A DNA stretch of 39,314 nt from Silene noctiflora (taxonomy: Eukaryota > Streptophyta > Magnoliopsida > Caryophyllales > Caryophyllaceae): positions 224,487 through 263,800 of the forward strand of contig VHZZ01000274.1 in assembly GCA_009801015.1 (NCBI GenBank). Reading direction: 5' to 3'. The notes beneath the pieces are model-generated. The model ran no database searches. It had not been told where the DNA came from and saw only the letters and a program-made list of their open reading frames with translations. Below are positions 11,454 through 21,900 of the stretch, piece by piece. The translations under genes and the position numbers were made by a program. The number at the start of each line of letters is the position of its first letter. Position 1 is the first letter of the stretch.

Positions 11454-14400
11454 TTACCCACTTTGGTTATGTTGTAGCCACTCTTGAATTGCAGAGCGTA
11501 GAGCATGATTAGGGGTAAGCTCAAGGTTTGCAAGTGTCATATTAGTCATTGGTGAACTACCATGACCACTATCAAGCCAGCCTCTAATAGCCTCCAGCTC
11601 ATATGTAAAGCCATCAGAAGCAATGTGCGGATCTTCCATTATCTCCTGCAAGTTCAGAATAAGGAATTACTACATTGCTAGATATAGATAGATANNNNNN
11701 NNNNNNNNNNNNNNNNNNNNNNNNNNNNNNNNNNNNNNNNNNNNNNNNNNNNNNNNNNNNNNNNNNNNNNNNNNNNNNNNNNNNNNNNNNNNNNNNNNNN
11801 NNNNNACTTTGATTTGCCTTGGACAACGGGAAATGCATACCTCCATCTCCCTCAAACTTAAATTACTATTGAAACACAATAAAATGCATCTCTCACTTTC
11901 CCTCCCTTGTTTTTTCCCCCATCCAAACAAGGTATCAAGTGTTACCCAACGAGTCAACTAGAACAGAGAAAAGGGGGCAAAAAAACGAGCACTAACTAAC
12001 CTGGGAAATGGGGCACATGAAATAATTTGGTGGTTGATTGTCAGAAGCAAGTCGAAGTATCGATAAGCTTTGGCATGAGGCTTTCATAGGTTCGAGAACC
12101 TTCCATACTTCAGATCTAAGGTCAGGACGGTTCTTCCTGATCCTGTCGCAGCACCTTACAGCCAAGTGAGCCAGCTGTTCAGCCTGTATAAAAGGCCAGT
12201 CCCCAGCAGAAGGATCCAGCATGCTATAGAGATTACGTTCAGACAAAGCCTTCTCCACTTCCTTGGCTATTCCCAATGCTGATTTTCCAGTTAATAGGCG
12301 TAATAACAAAATTCCAAATGAATAAACATCAGACTTAGGTGTAAGTTCTCCGGTTAAAAGAAACTCAGGGTCCATATACATAATTGTGCCCTTCGGTTCA
12401 GTATGGCAGATCAATGTAGTCTGATACATTGAGATTCTGCTATTCACCACACGGCAGATGCCAAAATCACTGAGCTTGCAGACACAATTGTCATCAAGTA
12501 GTACATTTGCGGGCTTTAAGTCGCCATGTATAATGCAGCCAGGTCGGCTCGAATGGAGAAAAATGAGGGCAGAACATAACTCTGTGACTATCCGAATTCT
12601 AGTCTGCCATGATAGTGGGAGAACATTATCCTTACAGCATAGTCGATCCTCGAGGCTTCCTCCAGGTAGATACTCGTAAACAAGAGCCGAAGAATCTGGA
12701 CAGGCGCCAACGAGAGTGACCAAGTTTGGATGTCGCACTTTGCTTAAAACTTCAACCTACAAGGAAAGGCAATAGCTGATCAATCTGGTGACTTGCAAAC
12801 CAAAGCGGAAGAAGAATATATGCACCGATATTTTATAAAGTTGGTCCTCCCCCTCCCACCTGGATGTATTGATGGTAGCTAGTAGGGGGTGGCTGTGTTT
12901 GCGATTTGATGGGTAGTGAACAAAGGTCTGTGAGCAGTGGTTGTTGAGCACCGAGGGTCGGTGCAGAGTGGTCGTTGGCATGAGGGTTGGTAGGACGCGG
13001 TCTTTGGCGGTTAAAATGGAATATCTAAACAAATGACCCACACAGAGTAAAACAAGTGCAAGAACGTGAAATTACATATTGTTCAGTGAGATAAAATCCA
13101 AATAGACGTACCTCTTGATCAAACTCTTGACGACCCTGTCTGCTATCAGGTTTAAGTATCTTTATTGCTACTTGAGTTTGACGTAGGAAGCCTTTGTATA
13201 TGCTTCCATATCCCCCTTCCCCGATTTTCAAAGATTCATCGAAGTTTTGAGTCGCCTTTTCCAAATCTGAGGAAGAGAATACAGAGAAGTAAACAGGGAC
13301 CTGTGACCTTGATGGTCCCTGATGAAGTTGTTTCCTCAGCTTGTCAACTTCTGTAACAGCATTATTCCTCTCCATCTTCAAATCTTCATGTTTATATTTG
13401 TACTTCTGCACTGACTGCTCTGCTGAAAATAATTTATCCTCCAATTCTGTCAGGGATTTATTTGATTTCACAATTAGCCTTTCAAGTGAAAACTTTTGAC
13501 CCCGCGTCTTATGCAATTCATGTGAAGTTTTTTTCCAGTGATTCTTCATAACTTTGGCTTCTTCCTTGAGTTTAGACAGCTCGACCTCTTTTGCTTTCCT
13601 TAGTCTTAATTCCTGGTTATACAGTCTTTCAGCGTTTTCAGCCTGCCACAACGACATAGGAAGAGATGAATCAGAAAAAGTGGGTAATGACAAATATGTC
13701 TGGGATTTTCTTTTTGAAAAAAGAACAGATGCTTGTGTCATAATGTATGTTCTCAAAGCCCCGCTCTCAAAAAGACCAGAAAACAAATGAACTTGTGAAA
13801 AGTATGAGTTCAAATACTCTTCTACCTTACAAATGGCATCCCTCAGAGCCTCTTTCTCAGCTTTTTGGAGTCCAAGTGTTCCTTCAAAAGCAACTCGGCG
13901 TAAATTATCAGCCTGCAGATTGGGCAAACAAAGTTGTAAATTTGGAAGAATATTTGCATTGACAATACATTAGCTAAACATATGATAGTAGCTTTCACTC
14001 TTACAAGTGAGGCTAATCAAGCATTATAGGACAGTTGAATCGAAAACATTAGGCAAAGCTAGATGAGTGATGTTTCATACTTTTACCCACAATTGATATA
14101 AGTAAAGCAACTAACCACGAGTGATCAAATTTTAAAGAATAACTGAAACTCAAGAATGAAAAAAAAACAACCAAGAGGTGCTCACTGATTCAGTTTCAAA
14201 CATCAACATCGACGAGGAATGAGAATCGTTGCTGGCAGTGCTCCAGCAAGGTGCGAACGGATCATAAGGCGCAATTTTGCAAGGACTTGACTCTGCTTTC
14301 CTACATCCAATCCAGAACCACTTTGGTTTTAGTCTCGATAATGTACATTTAGATCTAACCATGAAAACCGGCTTGGGCCACACCCATAAGAAGGAGAGAG

Positions 14401-16599
14401 CCCACTTCATAAGCCAAGAAAGTTTAAACCTAAAATCAATTAGTGATAGGAGAGTAACTCCTTGGACTTTGATACCATGTTAAATTCATAAAAAAGGGTC
14501 TAGGACTCTAGGCCACTTCATAAGTCTAAAAAGGTTTCATCCTAAAACCAATGTTTTTAATGACATGTTTGTCCCATATCTCGGGTTTAGGACTTCCAAA
14601 TCCTACGTGGACACCGTTTCAACAAATAATTTTAATTTCTAAAGTTTCTAACCATAATGAAATTTTTATTTTTATTTTTTAGCATTATTTCAAAAAGAAG
14701 ATTCCATGAAATATTTAAGAGTTTCTAAAGAGAAATAAAGAGATGTGTGCAACATTAACGCTTAAAATTCTCAAAAATCATACTATATGCTTCATAGACC
14801 CTTCCCTTCGATTTTACTTACGCCGTGTAATATTGTCTTTGCAGGGAAGGCTAGTATCTGCAGGTGTTGGGTAAATATCCCATACCCATACCCGTACGGC
14901 AGTACCCATATCCTTATGTGTCGTGTCAGACACGGATATAGCTCAAAAACTGAAGAGTTGAAGTAACATAGGATCAATGCAACTTACCCACTTACAATAG
15001 GTGGGTAGCATTACAAACAAATTGAAGTTGAAAATGACTTTCTTAGGATCAATGCAACTTTTGTCACAATTTTCAATTTGGATAATTTGAAACACACACT
15101 ATGTTTTCACATGGGCAAGGTTTCGTATACGGTACACCCACCCTATTTACAAGTCATACAAATTTAGATGACTAATATCTACTGATTACTACTTCCTAGT
15201 CCCTCCATTCCATTTGATTCTATACGTTTGATTAAAATATATCTCACATATATTCCATAAACATATAGAATCAATATCAAATAGAATGGAGGAAGTACTA
15301 TTTACTAACAAAGATTAAGACTGACAATTTTTACCTGGTGTGTATAAGATGACCATTGCAGACGAACCAGATGTGACAGAAAGGGGGTGAATTTTCCTCA
15401 ACATAAATGGCCTTTTTAGACCTTACAGCCATTCTCCTGTTTTCATGACAAAGAATTCAACTCAGCTATGTGCATTTTCATAATAAAGTCAAAATCAAGC
15501 CTAAGCTAAATCAAAAATAGACCTATACAGTACACACTGCAGGTGAAATAAGTATGTGGCTTGTGTATGAAGTACCTTGAAAAATGCTCATCGGCTGCAG
15601 CTCCTATTACAAGTTTTTCAATGTTGTGCTGTTCTACAAGTTGTACTATACCCTTCTCAATAGAATCAGCCTCAAAGTATAGTTTTTCTATGAGCATCTA
15701 CTCAAAATAAGAATTTAAAGTTGGATCAGGCATCAGCTCAACAAAGGTGACAAATTTAACTTAACTCAAGCACATTAAATCGGAAACCAATTGGCAATAC
15801 TCAGGAGTCACTACATGGTGTATAAAGTGATTAATTCTGTCACATCTCACAAATGTGATATCATAAGGCTTGGGAGCTTTGCAACAATAGCCGGGACTCG
15901 GGAGGACTAATTGGTTTATATAAGAAGTCAGATTTATCTTTTCTCACATGCGATGATGTCATATAGGTTGAAGCATTTCAACAATAACGTTTTCAGGACG
16001 ATTTAACAAACTAATTTAAAGAAGATAACATTACCCCAGATTTATGAAAAATATGGAGACATTCATCGAGGACAGCCGATATTTCTTCCCTTTCCTTCTC
16101 TCTGGAATACTGGACTTCTTTTTCTACAAATGTATTTGGAGGCATATAGCCATCTAAACAGAACGTAATTAAAAAAATCATCCAAGAACAAGAGCATACC
16201 AAACAAATCACAACAAGCCCAAACAAAGTGTAATACTGGCCCCATGGTAAGACTGTTTTACTACACTGGCTTTTTGGGTGAGTTTCAAACATAAAAATTT
16301 CAAATATAACGAAATTCTCAATCTTGTGCAGTGTAGAACTGTCTTATCCAAATATTTGTCTAGCCACTAAATATGAAGTCAAACAAAATAAGATGATACA
16401 TACTTGCTGCGGGTATTTTCTTGGTAGTTTGTTGAACATGAATAATGCACACTTTTTTTCCTTCCGAGTTTTGCAAAGCCCATGTCAAGATAGACCAGTT
16501 TTCTTCGATTTCCTTGCTGATCGCAACATAGATCTTTTCCTCAACTATCACACCTTCTCTTTGGAAATTCCTCATGTCTTTTACCCTTCTAAAACTCAT
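11454..16599 (-). CDS. Gene C: USP/coiled-coil/kinase/U-box protein (PUB33-like)
   Basis: Nine exons on the minus strand: 16599-16404, 16153-16035, 15697-15576, 15436-15335, 14300-14186, 13912-13826, 13642-13112, 12756-12001, 11645-11454 (stop included), giving 739 aa with consistent phases. The USP-like domain spans residues 1 to about 180, with IGAAADEHFSR. The linker is the shortest of the array (38 codons) and exon 6 lacks the first 17-18 codons found in B and D (ESSMND...). A coiled coil occupies about 220-360. The kinase has glycine loop GEGGYGSIYKG (388), lysine in VAIK (408), catalytic Asp in HGDLKPAN (503) and DFG (521), so it looks active; HGD rather than HRD makes it a non-RD kinase. 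The U-box reads CPISQEIMEDPHIASDGFTY. The start gives MSFRRVKDM, like genes A and D. In this family the U-box passes ubiquitin from E2 to substrate; the partners here are unknown. Confidence 0.9.
11695..11805. other. Assembly gap (111 N)
   Basis: A run of N lies in intron 8 of gene C, bordered on the left by a 'GATA' tetranucleotide repeat ('tagatatagatagata'). It does not touch an exon, so the gene C model is unaffected. The true length is unknown. Confidence 1.
14301..15334. other. Large intron 4 of gene C with repeat remnants
   Basis: This 1,034-base intron contains a remnant with 'CGTGTCAGACACGG' and '...AACATAGG' (about 14860-14975), related to the fold-back element at 23115-23260. It also has a direct repeat 'AGGATCAATGCAACTT' (near 14970 and 15045) and a small fold-back element at 15188-15300. 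It carries no exon that matches the paralogs. Confidence 0.6.
15188..15300. mobile_element. Small Stowaway-like fold-back MITE
   Basis: The left end reads about 'TACTACTTCCTAGTCCCTCC' and the right end, reverse-complemented, 'TAGTACTTCCTCCATTCTAT'; both continue into 'ATTTGAT...GATTCTATA'. The inverted repeats span most of the 113 bases, as in short Stowaway/Tc1-mariner MITEs. The ends are imperfect, so the insertion is older than the one at 38099. Confidence 0.6.
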
Positions 16600-18903
16600 C
16601 GTTTGAAAGCTGAAATAATGACAAAATACATATAGTTGCCTTCACGACAAGGAAAACAAAATCTTCAGACTAATAAAATACGGAGTATGCGACAATAAAT
16701 AAGTTTCGGTAAGATCATATCATAATACACATACAAGATGCAAAAGTATGACCAGGAGTAATCGTTAAAGCAGGCAAAACATGTCAACTTCTTTCATTTG
16801 GTGGATGTCAAATTTTTTTCTCATAATATTGTTCATATAGAGAATAGGCAAGAAAAAAGTCAAAATGTTGCATTTCTGAGAAATTTTGAGGAAACAGTCA
16901 ATATGTAAGAGTTTGCCTACAAATGCGTAGACTGTTACTTTCCTCATTTAATGCCCCTGAAATGCAGAGATTCAGTCTCACTATGCAAGAGGTCCTGATG
17001 TTATTCCATAAATAGATTTGACATCTTCAAAACGATTTTTCTCAAGACGCGTAAACGTGTATATATAGATTTATAGTGGTAAACCTTTGAACCTTTCAAC
17101 TGAACACACTACACCAGTCATATTCGAACTTGATGTAACAGGTTCAACACAGTAGGGCGTAGGCATGATGCCATTCCTCAACAGTAACATTATAAGAACA
17201 GCATTACTACAGTGCTTCAGTGTCTCTTGTGTATACTGCAGTAAGAGAAGTCAGATGTTAACATAAATTACGCCATAAAGTGCATTGATACTCATTTTTG
17301 TATGTACTCCGTAGTACAATCACCAAGGATTTTACGTACTTTTTCGTTTTCGGATTCTCTATTTTCTTCAGTTCCCGTGTCATTAACTTAAATTTAAGGT
17401 GCTTCAGACTCATCTGCAATGTTTAATGAAGCACCAAAAAAAACAGCAAATTTAGTGGATCACCAATTCACTATCATTAGTTAAATATGGCAAAAACAAA
17501 CAAACTGGGTAGCACATTAGATGAAATGCATAAAGAACTGAAAGAAACAATAATAGAAGCAGTTATCAAGCCGTTGTCCCGGAATGATTTCAGGTTTACA
17601 GGTCGGATAACATTAGCGTCATATGGAATTGCTATTGTGATGCTAATAGAAGAAAAAATTGTTGAAAGTTTGCAACACAAGAAACTTTGTCTACAGGATA
17701 CAAGAATTCACCAACAAAGACGCATGCAAAGCAAGATTAATAGAACAAAATATACCTTGAAAGGGGATTGTTGCTGCTTGGAAGAGGCCGAAAATGAACA
17801 TGAAACACTTAGATATTAGCCCTCTTGATTTTTTACAACTCATTTCAGAAGTAATCTTCTTTCCTCCATCTCTTTCCCTACTGCTGCAGTGCTGCATATA
17901 TATTGTTTCTTCCAACAATTTGACGTTTTCTTCTTGTATTCCACGTCTCTTGATCCCTATCTTTCTGACTAATGTAAGATTTAAAAAAAAACTAACTAAA
18001 AGAAATTCGGTTAAGAAGTAGATGGCAGAATAATATGGCCAATTAAATAACTACAGAAAATGACATACTGCCAAAAGCATAAAGAAATAGTATTGGAAGT
18101 GTTCAGGTAGACAATCTGATATTATGGCAAATACTGCAATTCATAATGAATGGTAAACATAGCATTTTTTAATTTAGAAAACAATTCAGTTCTTATACAT
18201 ATCCATGCCTCAGCCCCAAAGATCGAAGATGGCAAATCATATTTATTACGGAGTACTAGAGATAGGATGAAAAATACATAAGAGAGATACGAGTAGTATG
18301 TGAGGACAACTGATTATTCTGGATTTAATAAAAATTGTAATTACAATTTATCTGAATACCATTACACAGACATCAACTGAAGTAACTTGGCAGTCAGGAA
18401 ACTCAGGACCAAGTCCAACAATGCAAGTACGACTTCTACCTTACAGTAACAATTTCACATCAGGACTCAATAGGAAAAAAATAAGAGATGATGAATGTTC
18501 ACCCAATCCACTATTTATTCCGATTTTCCAGCAATTACTATTTACAAAAAGAATACAGTCTTCGTGTAGCATTACTTCTTTGGATAATTTCAGCTCTGCG
18601 TTTCTCAGCATGCTAATTGGCTCATGTTCATGCAGATCTCTAGAGTATAACAACTTGAGTTGAAATTGTACTGGAAGTATCAATGAGTATATGGAAGATT
18701 AGTGCAGGAAATGCTGCGGAAATCTGGCATGTGCACTTTTAATTACATATATATTCCACGACCATGCCATTCTATACACTAAATCAAGGCGAATATAAGG
18801 TAGAACAAAGACTTGTGAGTAAAGGCAGACAGGATACGGAAACAGTGTGAACCTGAAGTGGGAAAAAAACTGTAGTTCCCTGTTCTTTTAAAACCGATAA
18901 GGA
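16600..18903. other. Spacer between gene C start and gene B stop
   Basis: It holds the gene C upstream region (to about 17200), a decayed E-type 5' fragment (about 17290-17960) and the gene B 3' flank. The 18350-18900 part resembles the downstream flanks of genes C and D ('CATTACACAGACATCAACTGAAGTAAC' family of words, split by small changes). No intact gene seen. Confidence 0.6.
17290..17960 (-). pseudogene. Relic of E-type USP exons 1 and 2
   Basis: Positions 17340-17520 align by eye with gene E exon 2 and its upstream intron (2320-2470): both contain 'AGGTGCTTCAGA', 'CATCTGCAA', 'TGGATCACCA' or 'TGGGTCACCA', and 'ATATGGCAAAAA'. Positions 17750-17960 match gene E exon 1 and its upstream flank (2815-3050): 'TGAAAGGGG', 'GAACATGAA', 'ATCTTCTTTC' and 'CCATCTCTTTCCCTACTGCT'. 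The frame is broken in several places and the start region has changed, so no USP protein can be made. Short open frames here are chance. It is a 5' gene fragment oriented like the array. Confidence 0.7.
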
Positions 18904-21900
18904 TCATCCGCTTCGATTATGTTGTAACCACTCTTGAATCGCGGAGCGGAGAGCACGGTTGGGGGTAAGGTTATGGTTTTCAAGTGTCACATTAGTCATA
19001 GGTGAACTATCATGACCACTATCTAGCCAGCCTCTAATAGCTTCGGCTTCATAAGTAAAGCCGTCAGAAGCAATGTGCGGATCCTCCATTATTTCCTGCA
19101 TGTTCAGTAAAAGAATTATTTTTTACCCCCAATCATACACCTAAAAAACAGAAAAGGGCGTGAAAAGATGAGTTGTAGGTCCCAACTAACCTGAAAAATG
19201 GGGCAAATGAAATAATTTGGTGTTTGGTTGTCAGAAGCCAGTCGAACAATAGATGAGCTTTGGCATGAGGCTTTCATCGGTTCAAGAACTCTCCATACAT
19301 CAGATTCAAGATCAGGACGGTTCTTTCTGTTCATATCACAACACCTCAAAGCCAAGTGAGCTAGCTGCTCGGCCTGGACAAAAGGCCAATCTCCAGCAGA
19401 AGAGTCCAACATGCGTTTGAGAGTACCGTTAGACAAAGCACACTTCACATCCTTAGCTATTCCCAAGGCTGATTTTCCAGTCAATAGGCATAACAATATT
19501 ATCCCAAATGAATAAACATCAGACTGAGGTGTAAGTTCTCCAGTAGAAAGAAACTCCGGATCCATGTAAGCAAACGTGCCCTTCGGTTGTGTAGTGAAAA
19601 ATAATGCATTATGATCCATTGAGGTTTCACCACCTGATACCAGACAGCACATGCCAAAATCGCTGAGCTTGCACACACAATTGCCATCAAGCAGTACATT
19701 TGAGGGTTTTAGGTCACCGTGTATACAACAACCAGGTCCGCTTGAATGGAGGAAAATGAGGGCAGAACATAACTCTGTCGCTATCCGAATTCTGGTCTGC
19801 CATGGTAGTGGGGGAGCATTATCCTTACAGATGAGTCGGTCCTCGAGGCTTCCTCCGGGTAGATACTCATAAACAAGAGCCCAAGATTCTGGACAGGCAC
19901 CCACTAGAGTTACCAAGTTTGGATGCCGCAGCTTGCTTAGAGCATCAACCTACAAGGAATGAAATTTTAGGACTGAGTAGACGTGTCAAAACTCCATTGA
20001 CTCAAATAGGATACCCGAATATGAACAGAAATCTGAATTAACTCGTCCAACTCATACTCATACCCGAATTTCGCAGGGCCTGATATAGGCCCAATCTGAC
20101 ATGATTAACCAGAAAATGACCTAGTCCAAAATGGCCCGAATTAACTCAAAAGGCTTGGATTAGGAATAACCTAACCATGAACCAATCCATAACCATCGAC
20201 CAGCATATGGTAGGAAACTAACCCAAAACTATCCGTCCTGACCTGGACCTATCGTACACTCGGAGTCGATAATATTTCAGAGATTACCGACTTGAACCGA
20301 CCTATACCCTGAATGACCCATTTGCCAGATCTAGGACCTAGGCGTAATATAGGGTTTGTCACCTCAAAACCAATAAACTTTCACAATGCTTTGACAAAAG
20401 TTTTGCAGAAGAGAAATTAGATGTGGGCCATGTGGCTCAGTATTGATGTTCAGGTACAGGGTGACTAGAGAATGGTCTAGTTATCTCCTACAATATGTCT
20501 CTACGTGAAAAATATACACCAGTGTCCAGTATTATGACTTAAAGGCAATTTTTTGATAATCTGTGACTGGGAAATATAGCTAACTAGTAAAGGGTTCCTT
20601 CAGAATAATGTGTCCACTGGAAATTAACAGGTGAGGTAACAACTCAAAGATACAAAAAGTGGAGTAAAATGAAACATAGTTTTGAATATCTACCTCTTGA
20701 GTAAACTCTCGAGGACCCTGCATGCTGTTAGCACTGAGTATCTTTATTGCTAATTCAGTGTGACGTAAGATTCCTTTATATATGCTTCCATAGCCTCCTT
20801 CCCCGATTTTCAAGGATGGATCAAAGTAATTAGTCGCCTTTTCCAAATCAGAGAAAGGAAAAGTAGAGAAGAAAATAGGGACGTGTGAGTCTGATGGTCC
20901 CTGATCGAGTTGTTTCCTCAATTTCTCAGCTTCTATAAGAGCATTATCCCTCTCTATCTGCAATTCTTCATGCTCATTCTTGTACTTTTGCAACAACTCC
21001 ACTGCTGAGAATAATTTCTCCTCCAACTCTTCCATGGAATGTTTTGATTGCTCAATTAGCTTTTCAAGTGAAAACTTCTGATCCACGTTCTGGTGGAGTT
21101 CATGTGATACTTTAATCCAAAGGTTCTTCATATTTTCAAGTTCCTCTTTCCCTTTAGCCAACTCTTCTTCTGATGCTTTCCTTAATTTAACTTCCGTGTA
21201 AAACAATCTTTCAGCCGTTTCAGCCTGCCAGTTTTACAGCCATAAAGTTGAGGAGATAAAGCAGGAAAAAAGTAGGCAATAAGATATCATAACAGATATA
21301 TGTTCCCATCATTAACACGGTTAAAAGTTTGCAAAAAACATGAAAGAGAACCAGAAAACTACTGTTATAACAAATTTTCTCAATCCCCATCCAGAAAAAA
21401 AACCAGAAAACAAGCTTACAAAGGTATGAAGATTTTCAATCTTTCTATTACCTTACGAATCGAATTCAAGGCTTCTTTCTCCGCTTTTTGACGTCTCATA
21501 GATTCTTCAAAAGCAACTCTCCGTGAATTTTCAGCATCTAACATGGCACGCTCAAGTTGATTATAAAGATGATCATTCATGCTGCTTTCCTGTTGGAACA
21601 ACAAATTCACAAGCTTTGAAGGTTTTTTGAAAAGACAATAGATGTGCTAAACAAGCATGTCAAACAGTTTAGAGAATAATAGCTGTTTCTTAATCTAATA
21701 AGTTAGGTCATTGGCATATTAATGTCAGACTTCCAGGGTTCTGGCCGGTAAAACAACATAAAGGTTTGTGCATTTTTCCCATTACTGTGCTGTAGAGTTT
21801 AAAATATGTTAGCTCGTCTACAAATATATATTTTACTCATTTGAAGGGACCTCGTATAGATACGCCGCTGTAGTTAAGCATATCAAGCTTTATATGAAAA

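Noticed and set aside
17487-17819. 110-codon plus-strand frame near 17.6 kb
   Set aside because: It runs antisense through the decayed E-type 5' fragment and has no coding features of its own.
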